Shown here: positions 25,673 through 34,571 of the stretch, one piece after another
How positions within the stretch are numbered: the stretch's first letter is position 1
Layout: every line of letters starts with the position of its first letter
Source of the DNA: Alkanindiges illinoisensis
GTDB lineage: Bacteria > Pseudomonadota > Gammaproteobacteria > Pseudomonadales > Moraxellaceae
Reading direction: 5' to 3'
Assembly (NCBI RefSeq): GCF_004377485.1
Contig: NZ_SNTY01000067.1
Location: forward strand, 1-64,000
Length of the DNA: 64,000 nucleotides
Made by a program: the position numbers and the translations under genes
The notes under the pieces: generated by a model
The model's input: the letters and a program-made list of their open reading frames with translations, nothing else
What the model was told of the DNA's origin: nothing
Database searches by the model: none

Positions 25673-26008
25673 TTAAGGGTGCTGAATCCGGTACAGTTTC
25701 ACGGCAATCAGGGTAAGTGCCAGCCAGAACAAATAGGACACCGCAAAGCTGCTGGGTACAAACTCATCCAGATGAACAAACAAAACAACCAGGGGATTGA
25801 TGGACACGCTACCCACTGGCGAGATGACTCCATCGACTAAAAATGGCATGGGAAACCCGGCAGCCACGACTGGGCAGCCTTGCTCACAGCCCATGATTTC
25901 GGGACGCACGACCTGAGCTTGTGCCGGAACCAGCAGGGACAAATAAGTCAGGATCAGTGCAACCAGCATCCAGCGGATAAATTTGATTTTTTTCATATTG
26001 GTGTTCAT
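25673..26008 (-). CDS. small exported membrane protein with CxxxC motif
   Basis: 111 residues: an N-terminal signal/anchor (WMLVALILTYLSLLVPAQA), then GCEQGCPVVAAGFPMPFLVD, and a C-terminal hydrophobic segment (FAVSYLFWLALTLIAVKLY). I recall related short proteins in other proteobacteria with a CPxxxxGxPxPFxxD pattern, but no function. The two Cys could bind metal or form a disulfide. It is flanked by 126 and 189 bp without genes. Confidence 0.55.
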   Translation of the reverse strand: MNTNMKKIKFIRWMLVALILTYLSLLVPAQAQVVRPEIMGCEQGCPVVAAGFPMPFLVDGVISPVGSVSINPLVVLFVHLDEFVPSSFAVSYLFWLALTLIAVKLYRIQHP

Positions 26009-26197
26009 GCTAGAAACGCTAAAACAAGCTTAACTATTATCAGTACAGGCAGTGAAATCAAGCAGATCAATATATTCAAATTGTGTTTAATATAAACGTA
26101 GAACCAAAATATGAAATAGGGATATTAATCACGCCACTGGTGATTTTCTCAAGACTACCCTATTGAAGGTGATTTAATTGAAAACTACGACATGAAT

Positions 26198-26647
26198 CTA
26201 GCGCACCCAGCGCACCACATATTCCTCAATGTCATCAGGGTCAATATCGTGCTCAGAAATACAGCGCCCAGCCGCAGACTTTTTGGCAGGAATATCTGAT
26301 TGTGCCTTGCCGGTCATTAACGGATGCCAGTCCGGCAAGTCCAGCCCCAGTTGCACGCGCTTGTAGCCACATGTCTTGGGCAGCCAGTTGAGTTGTGGCA
26401 CCAGTTCTGGGGTGAGTTGTAGGCAGTCCGGCACAAACTGCTTGCGGTTGGCGTAGTTGCTGCACTGCGCCGTTTTTGTATCCAGTAGCTGGCAAGCCAC
26501 TTTGGTATAGACCACTTGTCCGCTGTCTTCATCTTCCAGCTTGACCAAGCAGCATAATCCACAGCCATCACACAGGGCTTCCCATTCGGCAGCGTTTAAC
26601 TGCGCAAGCGAATAATGCTTCCAGAATTGCGGGCGAAGTAGGGACAT
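26198..26647 (-). CDS. YcgN/UPF0260 cysteine-cluster protein
   Basis: 149 residues with the family's Cys pattern: CDGCGLCC, then VACQLLDTKTAQCSNY, VPDCLQLTP and PKTCGYKRV, closing in LPDWHPLMTG. This fits the zinc- or iron-binding CxxCxxCC family of unknown role. It sits 78 bp after tsaC on the same strand. Confidence 0.88.
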   Translation of the reverse strand: MSLLRPQFWKHYSLAQLNAAEWEALCDGCGLCCLVKLEDEDSGQVVYTKVACQLLDTKTAQCSNYANRKQFVPDCLQLTPELVPQLNWLPKTCGYKRVQLGLDLPDWHPLMTGKAQSDIPAKKSAAGRCISEHDIDPDDIEEYVVRWVR

Positions 26648-26725
26648 GGCTGGTACTAAAAAACAAGTGGCAAGTTGAAGGCACAGTATAACATAGCCCT
26701 CATGCAGCCCGTTTAATCGTATGGG

Positions 26726-27289
26726 TCAAGCACGCAGCACTTGCCCGCTGACAATATCCCTGATTTTGCTGGGCGCAGTACTTTGACCCAGTGGCCCATC
26801 CAGTATCGCCAGTTGCTCACCAAAATAATTTACAATCTCTGTGCTGTTTTTGGCGGGTGGCAGTCCAGCCGGATTGGCACTGGTGGACACAATCGCCCCA
26901 CCAAAGCCCTCACACAACTGGCGTACCAATGGATGCGTGGTCACCCGAATGGCCACCCGGTTATGGTGGCCGCTAATCCATGTAGGTACGGCATGCGTTA
27001 ACGGCACTAGCCAGGTGCTGGCCTGCTCTTGTTCAGTAATATCCCAGGATTGCTGCATCTGGGCAATTTGCGCTGCACTCAAACCTGTCAGAAACGGTTC
27101 AACCTGTTTAAGGCTGGCCGCAATCAAAATCACACCTTTTTCGATAGGACGGTTTTTCAGCTGTAGAATTTGCTCAAAGGCTTGCTGGTTATAGGGATCA
27201 CAGCCCAGCCCCCAGACGGCTTCAGTGGGATAAGCCAGCACCTGTCCACTGTGAAGGGTTTGAATCGCCTGCGAGAGATCAAGCTGCAT
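26726..27289 (-). CDS. tsaC: L-threonylcarbamoyladenylate synthase
   Basis: A YrdC/Sua5 enzyme making threonylcarbamoyl-AMP from Thr, bicarbonate and ATP for tRNA t6A37. At 187 residues it is the short TsaC form. Motifs are AYPTEAVWGLGCDP, LKNRPIEKGVILIA, VAIRVTTHPL and IVSTSANPAGLPP. AAGG lies before ATG 27289. The order tsaC-dprA-lysM facing def is typical of Acinetobacter relatives. Confidence 0.93.
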   Translation of the reverse strand: MQLDLSQAIQTLHSGQVLAYPTEAVWGLGCDPYNQQAFEQILQLKNRPIEKGVILIAASLKQVEPFLTGLSAAQIAQMQQSWDITEQEQASTWLVPLTHAVPTWISGHHNRVAIRVTTHPLVRQLCEGFGGAIVSTSANPAGLPPAKNSTEIVNYFGEQLAILDGPLGQSTAPSKIRDIVSGQVLRA

Positions 27290-27462
27290 GATACGTACCT
27301 TGCTTATTTTAATGGGAGCTATTTTAAATAAGTCTGGCTATAAAAGATAAGATGGTGCGTGCAGAATTTAAAGCGGTTTTCGTTGGTGTATCACCTTTTT
27401 ATATAGAAGCGTGCAAAGACGCTCTACAGGCATTACTCAATATAAAACATTAGCTTAAAAAT

Positions 27463-28701
27463 CTATTGACGGCAGCGTAGGTACAAACCGCCTTGCTGTA
27501 CCGCAAAGCCCAGTAGCTCCAGTTCCATCAGATGACTGGTGAGCGTGGCCACATCAATCGCGATGCGGTCTACCAGATCGTCCAGACTGATGCCTACCCA
27601 GTCCAGTGTCTGATAAACCGGTTGTAAATGCGCTGAAACTTCTAGAGCAGGCGCTAAAGCAACTGAAGCAGGGTCAACTGAACCAGCGGATTTAGCTTTA
27701 TGCTGTGCGGACGCCTGGCTGGCCACGGTATGAGCTTCGGGCGCAATAATTTGCTGGGGCAGGTTTTGCGCGTGCTGTTGCTCCTGCAGGTGCCAGCGAC
27801 GTGGCAAGTCCAGTTCATCCACGATTTGTTGCGGGTCATCGACCAATAAGGCACCGTCCCGAATCAGCTGATGGCAGCCCCGGCTTTGTTCATTGTAAAT
27901 ATGGCCGGGCACTGCAAAGACCTGCCGATTTTGCTCCAGTGCATTTTGCGCCGTAATCAGCGAACCACTTTTTAGCGCGGCTTCCACCACCAGCACACCC
28001 AGTGATAGACCGCTCACAATGCGGTTACGGCGTGGAAAATGATATTCACGGGCTGCAGTGTTGGGCATAAATTCAGAAATCACTGCCCCGCCAGAGGCTA
28101 TAATTTTCCAGTACAGGGGCTGATTGGCACTGGGATAGCACAGGTTGACGCCTGTTCCCATCACGGCAATGGTCTGGCCCTGACCAGCCTGCAAGGCACC
28201 CTGATGCGCACTGGCATCAATGCCATGCGCCAGACCACTGGTGAGCACAAAGCCCTGTTGTGCCAAAGCCTGTGCAAACTGGGCGGCAATCTGGTAACCA
28301 CTCTGGCTGGGCTTACGGCTACCCACCATGGCAATTTGCGGCTGATTGAGCGCATGAATACTGCCGCGTACAAACAAAAACGGGGGCGGGTCAGGAATAT
28401 GCTTGAGTTGCTTGGGATAATGCAGATCATTTAGCGCAATGACATGATCCTGCGCATGATCAAGACTTTTAATCGCCTGTTCAAACTGGCTGGCCAGCGC
28501 CGGGTTTTGCTGCCAGTCCTGCAGTTTCTTGGCATGGGCATGATGTAGCCGCAAGGATTGCCACGCGGTGGTAGAAGCCCGCAAGGCTTGATCAGCGCTG
28601 CCAAAATGTGCCATAAGCGCCGTAAAGGCGCTTACAGAATGCTGAACCACAAACCACAGGGCCAGCTCATCAACCAGTCGTTGCGACCAGTGAATAGCCA
28701 T
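27463..28701 (-). CDS. dprA: DNA processing protein DprA (Smf)
   Basis: Loads RecA on incoming single-stranded DNA during natural transformation. 412 residues: an N-terminal SAM-like region, the Rossmann domain with MVGSRKPSQSGYQIA, SGLAHGIDASAHQGAL and FPRRNRIVSGLS, and a C-terminal winged-helix domain (TLDWVGISLDDLVDR). A low-complexity Ala/Ser linker (about residues 330-360) separates them. CAGGG precedes ATG 28701. Presence suggests competence potential, though no other competence genes are in the window. Confidence 0.93.
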   Translation of the reverse strand: MAIHWSQRLVDELALWFVVQHSVSAFTALMAHFGSADQALRASTTAWQSLRLHHAHAKKLQDWQQNPALASQFEQAIKSLDHAQDHVIALNDLHYPKQLKHIPDPPPFLFVRGSIHALNQPQIAMVGSRKPSQSGYQIAAQFAQALAQQGFVLTSGLAHGIDASAHQGALQAGQGQTIAVMGTGVNLCYPSANQPLYWKIIASGGAVISEFMPNTAAREYHFPRRNRIVSGLSLGVLVVEAALKSGSLITAQNALEQNRQVFAVPGHIYNEQSRGCHQLIRDGALLVDDPQQIVDELDLPRRWHLQEQQHAQNLPQQIIAPEAHTVASQASAQHKAKSAGSVDPASVALAPALEVSAHLQPVYQTLDWVGISLDDLVDRIAIDVATLTSHLMELELLGFAVQQGGLYLRCRQ

Positions 28702-28715
28702 ATAAAGACCCTGAA

Positions 28716-29936
28716 TTAAAGCTGGTCGTTAATATCGCCCAATGGAGAGCGAATTTCGTCTTCCACCTTAATCGGCAGATCACTTTCCAGCACAATGGCA
28801 TAACTGACGCGATTAAATGTACGGAAAATCATGGCCATGCCGATGCGCTCGCTGGGGAGCTGAACTTTCTCACCGGTTTTGGGGTCAGTGGTCACCTGGC
28901 CACGCTGATAGATGGCAAATACTTGTCCCGGTACTGCACCATCAGCCGTCCCCCGGTCAAGTGCAACCACACTGTTTTTGGCCGCAGAGCTAATGGAATC
29001 CAGAATGCGAATGACTTTACCGCCACTGGCCACCTGATCCGGCTGGGTGGGATAGAATGCATTGGGCAGCGGAGTGGTGTCCTCAAGCATGACACGGTCG
29101 CCCTTGCGCACTTCACCATCAAAACTACGGGTTAGTTCAATGGTGGCAATATCCCCGTTTAAGGCCGTAATGGTGCCGGAAGCCACCTGACGCAGTTCAC
29201 GTCCCAGGTTATCAACCACTTTGTTACGAACGGTCACCAGATAATCAGCGCCCTCGCGGTACACGCCATATTGCTGGCCAATGACCAGGCCCTGACCACG
29301 AACATAAACCGACTGGCCAACAGCAGCAATCACCCGGTTATCGCGATTCCCCAGAATATAAGGCGTACCTTCAATATCTTCCACATTCACCACACGGCTG
29401 TGCCTGAGCCATTGCTGGATGCTGGACAGGGGAATGACAGGAATGGCCAGATCCAGCGGTAATATGCGAATACGCGGGTCAAGCCTGACACTGCCATTCA
29501 TGCGGCGTTCAATTCCGGCACAGCCATCGCCTTCATCACGGCCCACCACAGTACGGCCATTAATCAGACAGATCAGCAGACGGTCACCCGGATAAATCCA
29601 GTGCGGATTTTTGACATGGCGGTTCACGGCCCAGATTTCCGGCCAGCGCCATGGCTTGCTTAAATAACGGCCAGCAATATCCCACAGGGTATCGCCTTTT
29701 TTAACAATATAAACACTGGGAGCATCGACACGCAGGCTGGGTGGTGTGCGATTGGGTGAATCAGCAAAAGCAAAATTCGGGATTGCAAAGGCAACACCAA
29801 CGGCCAAGGAAAGCGCCAGTAATCTACTTGTGATTTTGCCAGTAGTTTTGGCAATGTGATGCTGAGTGGCAGCAGGTTGTTGTGATGTTTTCATGTGCTT
29901 GTTAGAGGCCATATTCATGAACAATACTGTTCTCAT
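28716..29936 (-). CDS. LysM domain peptidoglycan-associated protein
   Basis: 406 residues. A signal-peptide-like segment (about residues 35-58, LLALSLAVGVAFAIPNFAFA) ends before ADSP, then comes one LysM domain (YIVKKGDTLWDIAGRYL, continuing to HWIYPGDRLLI). The ~250-residue remainder is strand-rich, with conserved blocks around DRVMLEDTTPLPNAFYP and GQVFAIYQRGQV. It is the first gene of the unit with dprA (14-bp gap). The start is uncertain: 29936 follows GGGAT, but internal ATGs at 29918, 29912 and 29894 also precede the signal peptide. Confidence 0.85.
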   Translation of the reverse strand: MRTVLFMNMASNKHMKTSQQPAATQHHIAKTTGKITSRLLALSLAVGVAFAIPNFAFADSPNRTPPSLRVDAPSVYIVKKGDTLWDIAGRYLSKPWRWPEIWAVNRHVKNPHWIYPGDRLLICLINGRTVVGRDEGDGCAGIERRMNGSVRLDPRIRILPLDLAIPVIPLSSIQQWLRHSRVVNVEDIEGTPYILGNRDNRVIAAVGQSVYVRGQGLVIGQQYGVYREGADYLVTVRNKVVDNLGRELRQVASGTITALNGDIATIELTRSFDGEVRKGDRVMLEDTTPLPNAFYPTQPDQVASGGKVIRILDSISSAAKNSVVALDRGTADGAVPGQVFAIYQRGQVTTDPKTGEKVQLPSERIGMAMIFRTFNRVSYAIVLESDLPIKVEDEIRSPLGDINDQL

Positions 29937-30085
29937 TATGATAATCCCTAATACTGAGCGATGTACTTTGCGCTATACTATCATACTGTAAGCATAGCCC
30001 AATGAAGCGCTCCCCCCGTGACTGGTTTACAATAAGCGTTTATTGAAGCGAAGTCCAGCCGCTTTAACCTGAGAATGAGTACTGC

Positions 30086-30616
30086 ATGGCACTTTTACCA
30101 ATTTTAAATTTTCCGGATCCACGTTTGCGCACCAAGGCCAAACAGGTTGAAGTGGTTGACGACCAGATCCGCACACTGGCTGCCGACATGCTGGAAACCA
30201 TGTATGCGGCGCCGGGCATTGGACTGGCTGCTTCACAGGTAGACCGTCATATCCAGCTGATTGTGATGGACCTGTCGGAAGAAAAAAACCAGCCGATGGT
30301 ATTTATTAATCCCAGGATTACCCCGCTGACCGAAGACACCCAGCCGTATGAAGAAGGCTGTCTGTCGGTGCCGCAGATTTTTGACAAGGTTGAACGTCCG
30401 GCCCGGGTGAAAATTGAGGCGCTGGATCTGGACGGCAAGACTTTTACACTGGAAGCTGATGGCTTGCTGGCGGTATGTATTCAGCATGAAATGGATCATC
30501 TGGATGGCAAGTTGTTTGTGGATTATCTGTCGCCCTTAAAACGCCAGCGTATCCGTGAAAAAATTGCCAAGGCTGAACGCATCCGTGAAAAAGAAAGAGT
30601 AAAGGTGCGTCGCTAG
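30086..30616 (+). CDS. def: peptide deformylase
   Basis: A metalloenzyme removing the formyl group from nascent proteins. 176 residues with all three motifs: GIGLAAS (44-50), EEGCLSVP with metal ligand C92, and QHEMDHLDG with ligands H134 and H138 and catalytic E135. The C-terminus is the usual basic helix. It is divergent from lysM-dprA-tsaC and not followed by fmt here, because a terminator comes directly after it. Confidence 0.97.
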   Translation: MALLPILNFPDPRLRTKAKQVEVVDDQIRTLAADMLETMYAAPGIGLAASQVDRHIQLIVMDLSEEKNQPMVFINPRITPLTEDTQPYEEGCLSVPQIFDKVERPARVKIEALDLDGKTFTLEADGLLAVCIQHEMDHLDGKLFVDYLSPLKRQRIREKIAKAERIREKERVKVRR

Positions 30617-30647
30617 CACTTTTTCCGGTTTAAGTAATATTTAAAAC

Positions 30648-30688
30648 AAGCGCTGCTGTATAGATAGGTTTATAGGGCAGCGCTTTTT
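30648..30688 (+). terminator. Rho-independent terminator after def
   Basis: Perfect 9-bp arms AAGCGCTGC and GCAGCGCTT, a 20-nt AT-rich loop, and a T run after the right arm. Confidence 0.8.
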
Positions 30689-30781
30689 AATGCATAAATT
30701 TTCATTTTTATAACTCCAATAAAATCACCTGTAATCTGTTTTTATTAGCTTAGTGCATTATTCTAACTACTAGACTTTTTT

Positions 30782-30853
30782 CATAAGTTGTACCAACTCG
30801 CCTTCGGCAGGCTCAGGCAGCGTTGGTTGAGCTTGTCGAAACCAGACTTATGC
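30782..30853. repeat. REP-like palindromic element
   Basis: Outer arms CATAAGT / ACTTATG enclose inner arms TTCGGCAGGCTCA (30803-30815) and TGAGCTTGTCGAA (30828-30840), which pair with two mismatches. The TGAGCTTGTCGAA core recurs at 52149-52161, so this is a dispersed intergenic repeat. It lies between the def terminator and the MocR-type gene; the rest of this ~370-bp gap holds nothing recognisable. Confidence 0.6.
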
Positions 30854-30987
30854 AAGAGATCTACTGTTAAATCAACTTATTAAGCACCAATTAAGCTCTG
30901 CCATATAGCCGCTTGCGGTAAAATGCTATATTGCCTGTAGCCATAACCAAGGCTAGCCTATTCACGCACTGCATCAGAAGCCATGCT

Positions 30988-32427
30988 ATGAAAAAGAAAC
31001 GCTATGAAAAACTGGCTGATGACATTGCCGAATTAATTCATATAGGCGTACTTCAGGCGGGTGAGCGCGCACCTTCCATACGCAGTGCCTGTGCTTCATG
31101 GGATGTCAGCCCGGCTACGGTGTTTAAAGCATATTATTTGCTGGAAAGCCGGGGCTTGATTCAGGCACGGGCAAAGTCCGGCTATTATGTGCTGCCCCAA
31201 TCTAAAGCCACAGTGTTTACCTCTAATGCAGTGACCACGCCATCCGAAAAAAGCGCTGTGGCTATGAATACCCCAACCATTGTGCAAGTCAGTGATCTGG
31301 TATTTTCACTACTGGAATCTGTGCGTGACCGCAGGATTGTGCCACTGGGTTCAGCCTTTCCAGACCCGGCGCTATTTCCGGTACAACGGCTGGCCAAGTC
31401 GGCTGCGCATGTCTTGCGCTTTGTGCAGCCAGAAACGCTGGTGACAGATATGCCGCTTGGGGTGCTGGAGTTGCGCCGGCAAATTGCCCAGCGTTATGCA
31501 CTGGCGGATGTATTGCTTTCGCCAGATGAGGTCATGATTACGACCGGAGCGATGGAAGCATTAAATTTATGTTTGCAAGCCGTGACCAGACCCGGTGATT
31601 ATGTGGCGATTGAATCCCCAGCATTTTATGCCAGCTTGCAGGTGCTGGAACGCTTGCAGCTTAAAGCAGTAGAAATTCCGGTGGGTGCGCAAGGCATGGA
31701 TATTGATTTGCTGCAACAGGCACTGGCGCAATATCCGGTCAAAGCCTGCTGGTTGATGAGCAGCTTTCAAAATCCTACAGGTGCCAGCCTGAGTGATGTC
31801 AAAAAACAACAACTGGTTGAGTTGCTTACCGCGCAGCACATTCCTTTAATTGAAGATGATGTCTATCACGAATTGTATTTTGGCAATGTTGCGCCCAGGC
31901 CTGCCAAACATTTTGACCATGACGGCTGGGTGATGCATTGTTCGTCATTTTCCAAATGTCTGGCGCCGGGTTATCGGGTGGGCTGGGTGAGTGCCGGGCG
32001 CTTTAGCCAGCAGGTGCAGCGCCTAAAACTGATGACCACCATTTCGCCATCTATTCCGGCGCAGGCCGCACTGGCGGATTATTTGCAGCATGGCGGTTAT
32101 GATCGCCATTTGCGCAAGTTGCGCCAGCATTTACAGCAGCAGTATCAGGCCATGGTTCAGGCGATTCAGCGTCATTTTCCAGCAGATACGCAAATTTCTG
32201 CACCAGACGGTGGCTATTTTTTATGGCTAACCTTAAATCCGGCGATTAATAGCTTAAGCCTGTTTCAGCAGGCATTGGCAGCGGGAATCAGCATTGCGCC
32301 GGGGCCAATGTTTTCAGCCAGCCAGCAGTTTGCCAATTGTATAAGGTTAAATTATGGTGCAGTAAAGCTTGAAGAGATTGAGCCTGCGATTCAACGGTTA
32401 GCAGGGTTAATTAATGCTGCGGAATAA
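30988..32427 (+). CDS. MocR/PdxR-type GntR regulator with aminotransferase domain
   Basis: About 479 residues. N-terminal GntR winged helix (GVLQAGERAPSIRSA, then SPATVFKAYYLLESRGLI) and a C-terminal fold-type I aminotransferase domain with PLP lysine in SSFSKCLAPGYRVGW and ITTGAMEALNLCL. Such proteins bind PLP and control amino-acid or vitamin B6 genes. I chose ATG 30988 (MKKKRYEKLADDI): the preceding 19 codons are not family-like and AGAAG lies upstream. No obvious target gene is divergent from it. The ligand is unknown. Confidence 0.88.
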   Translation: MKKKRYEKLADDIAELIHIGVLQAGERAPSIRSACASWDVSPATVFKAYYLLESRGLIQARAKSGYYVLPQSKATVFTSNAVTTPSEKSAVAMNTPTIVQVSDLVFSLLESVRDRRIVPLGSAFPDPALFPVQRLAKSAAHVLRFVQPETLVTDMPLGVLELRRQIAQRYALADVLLSPDEVMITTGAMEALNLCLQAVTRPGDYVAIESPAFYASLQVLERLQLKAVEIPVGAQGMDIDLLQQALAQYPVKACWLMSSFQNPTGASLSDVKKQQLVELLTAQHIPLIEDDVYHELYFGNVAPRPAKHFDHDGWVMHCSSFSKCLAPGYRVGWVSAGRFSQQVQRLKLMTTISPSIPAQAALADYLQHGGYDRHLRKLRQHLQQQYQAMVQAIQRHFPADTQISAPDGGYFLWLTLNPAINSLSLFQQALAAGISIAPGPMFSASQQFANCIRLNYGAVKLEEIEPAIQRLAGLINAAE

Positions 32428-32627
32428 TAGTTTGAAACTGGATTTTTAAAATGACTACGGATACTGGAAATTAGAGGCTAACAATTAGAATTGGCGATGT
32501 AATTGTAAAGTGCTATCCAGTGCAATGAACTTTACGGAGTTTGATCGCATTTAGTAAATGAAGATCGTTTTCAAATTACCTGTAATATTAAAAAGATTGC
32601 TAGAAAGCTTGATTTTGGAAAGTATGA

Positions 32628-32903
32628 ATGTATGAAGATATCTGGGTTTTTATGGCACCTGGAGCAACATTTGCTTCAGGGACTTTTAAAGAACTTAAAA
32701 TCGCTGAAGAATGGATAGAAAGACATAAATTAACAGGTGTTTTGACTAAATACCCTGTGAACGTAGGAGTTTATGATTGGGCCATTGAGATGGGTAAATT
32801 TAGGCCAAAACCTAAAAAAGAAATTGACTCAAAATTTATAGGGCAATTTACAACGGCTTTGATGAGCCATCATCATTATGAAGATGGTATTTGTGTGGGA
32901 TAA
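32628..32903 (+). CDS. DUF7710-like small protein
   Basis: 91 residues: DIWVFMAPGATFASGTFKEL, then IAEEWIERHKLTGVLTKYPV and VGVYDWAIEMGKF. This pattern (WVF, AEEWI, LTKYPV, YDWAI) is one I recall as DUF7710, a family often found singly or near toxin genes as a possible immunity protein. It is AT-rich. GGAAAG lies about 10 nt before ATG 32628. No intact toxin gene lies beside it, but a broken frame overlaps its start. Confidence 0.65.
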   Translation: MYEDIWVFMAPGATFASGTFKELKIAEEWIERHKLTGVLTKYPVNVGVYDWAIEMGKFRPKPKKEIDSKFIGQFTTALMSHHHYEDGICVG

Positions 32904-33066
32904 CATTTTCTATCAGCTTAATTATAGAGGTAATTAGTGGAAAAACCTAAGCCAAGTGATAAAATTTATGGCAATGAAGCATGAGTCAAAAAATCACTTA
33001 CCTCGACCCATGCCTAAAATGCTCCTTATTATCTGATACTCAGCTTAACGCCAATTGATACCAAAT

Positions 33067-34242
33067 TTACTTCCGATTCCGTCCATACGCATCATGGCTT
33101 GATACCCATTCATTCGACACAATCGCTGAAGCCAGTGAAAGCTCACCACATAGCACGGTGGCAGCAATAATTTCTGCCAGCTTATATGCCTTGCCAGCGC
33201 CATAGCAATCCATGGCTTGCAGGCATTCGCGCTGGGTGGGCAGGCCGGTACCACCACCATAAGTCGCCACAATCAGGGATGGAATGGTGACTGACATATA
33301 ATAATCGCCATTGTCCTTGAGTTCGGTATAAACAAAACCGGCACTGGATTCGGCCACATTGGCAATATCCTGCCCACAGGCTAGAAACACTGCCGCCACG
33401 CCGTTGGCAAAGTGCGCGCCATTACTGACTGAACCACACATGAATGCACCCAGATTGGACAGGCCACGCTGATGCATTAAATCCTCAGCGGTACAGTGCA
33501 TGATTGGCTGAAACAGTTCGGCTGGAATGGTGATTTCCGCCACCACGCGCTTGCCACGACTGTGCAGGTTGTTTACTGCCGAGTGTTTTTTGTCAGTATC
33601 AAAGTTGGCTGCCAGCGTAAAGTGCTCTAAACCGGGTGGTTGCTGCGCCAGAATCCACTGGCAGGCCGCGTGGGTGGCTTTGGATACCATGTTTTGCCCG
33701 GCAGCATCGCCTGTGGTCATGTTAAAGCGCAACCAGCGCATCTTGCTGGCGGCATATTGTTCAATGTCGCGCAGCTTGCCGCTGCGAGTAGTGGTTTCGG
33801 CAGCGGCTTTGATCTCTGAAAAATGGGCATCGACCCACTGACCAAAATCGCGGGCGGCACGGGCATCCTTAAATACAAATACGGGCGCACGCTGCATGGC
33901 ATTGTCAATTACGGTGGTGGTAATGCCACCCGCTGCACGGGTCAGGCTCATGCCACGGCTATAACTGGCCACCAGTGTGCCTTCAGTGGTGGCCATTGGC
34001 ACATAAAACTCGCCTTGCGCATGTTCGCCATGCACCAGTAATGGCCCGGCAAAACCCATTGGCACCTGCACAATGCCGCTAAAGCCTTCAATATTGCCGG
34101 GTAGGGCTTCGGGTGGAATAGAGTATTGTCCGGTGTGATGCAACGCATGGCCGCTGTTATTTTCAACCACAGTACGGCGTGCGGCAGCCATGTCATGCGT
34201 GTAATCATTGCTTTTATTGCGTGGCAGTTTTTCCAGCGCCAT
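33067..34242 (-). CDS. hydroxymethylglutaryl-CoA reductase
   Basis: 391 residues with the full catalytic set of HMG-CoA reductase: Glu in MATTEGTLVASYSRG, Lys in DTDKKHSAVNN, Asp in CGQDIANV and a C-terminal His in SSHDAYGRNR. It also has VPMGFAGPL, MTTGDAAGQNMVSKA and TYGGGTGLPTQ. The TTEG and C-terminal SH-plus-NR features resemble class I more than the degradative class II. The enzyme interconverts HMG-CoA and mevalonate. No other mevalonate-pathway or HMG-CoA lyase gene is nearby, so the direction and role are open. AAGGATAA precedes the start. It is preceded on the minus strand by the cyd operon terminator. Confidence 0.9.
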   Translation of the reverse strand: MALEKLPRNKSNDYTHDMAAARRTVVENNSGHALHHTGQYSIPPEALPGNIEGFSGIVQVPMGFAGPLLVHGEHAQGEFYVPMATTEGTLVASYSRGMSLTRAAGGITTTVIDNAMQRAPVFVFKDARAARDFGQWVDAHFSEIKAAAETTTRSGKLRDIEQYAASKMRWLRFNMTTGDAAGQNMVSKATHAACQWILAQQPPGLEHFTLAANFDTDKKHSAVNNLHSRGKRVVAEITIPAELFQPIMHCTAEDLMHQRGLSNLGAFMCGSVSNGAHFANGVAAVFLACGQDIANVAESSAGFVYTELKDNGDYYMSVTIPSLIVATYGGGTGLPTQRECLQAMDCYGAGKAYKLAEIIAATVLCGELSLASAIVSNEWVSSHDAYGRNRK

Positions 34243-34339
34243 GTGGTTATCCTTAATTTTTAATCAGTGGCTCAATGCATAAACCCGGTTATAAGCCATG
34301 TACCCTGCACAGGCAAGCGGCTTTTAACGTAAAATCAGT

Positions 34340-34384
34340 AAGGCCCCAGTCGTCATAAAGTTGCGATGTTTGCTGGGGCCTTTT
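34340..34384 (-). terminator. hairpin terminator at the end of the cyd operon
   Basis: Perfect 10-bp arms AAGGCCCCAG (34340-34349) and CTGGGGCCTT (34373-34382) enclose a 23-nt loop. It lies 6 bp after the stop of the small cyd gene. The cleaner T run is on the plus strand, so minus-strand efficiency is uncertain. Confidence 0.6.
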
Positions 34385-34389
34385 AATGT

Positions 34390-34548
34390 TTACTGATAGG
34401 CAAACTGGGCAAAGAAGCGGAATGCCCCGGCAATTGCACCCATGGCCAGCACGCCCAGCACCCACAAGCCTACAAACCATAACAGTTGACGTGCTTTGCC
34501 CTGTGCCGGAGCAGGCTTGCTTTCAGGGACTTGCTTACCTGGATTCAT
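34390..34548 (-). CDS. small cytochrome bd subunit (CydX/DUF2474-like)
   Basis: A 52-residue protein: a Pro/Lys-rich cytoplasmic head (MNPGKQVPESKPAPAQGKAR) and one transmembrane helix (LLWFVGLWVLGVLAMGAIAG) ending AFRFFAQFAYQ. ATG 34548 is preceded by GAGGAG at ideal spacing. It follows cydB by 23 bp on the same strand, the standard position of the small accessory subunit of bd-type oxidases. The sequence fits DUF2474 of cyanide-insensitive oxidases better than E. coli CydX. Confidence 0.8.
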   Translation of the reverse strand: MNPGKQVPESKPAPAQGKARQLLWFVGLWVLGVLAMGAIAGAFRFFAQFAYQ

Positions 34549-34571
34549 GGCATACTCCTCATTATGTTAAG

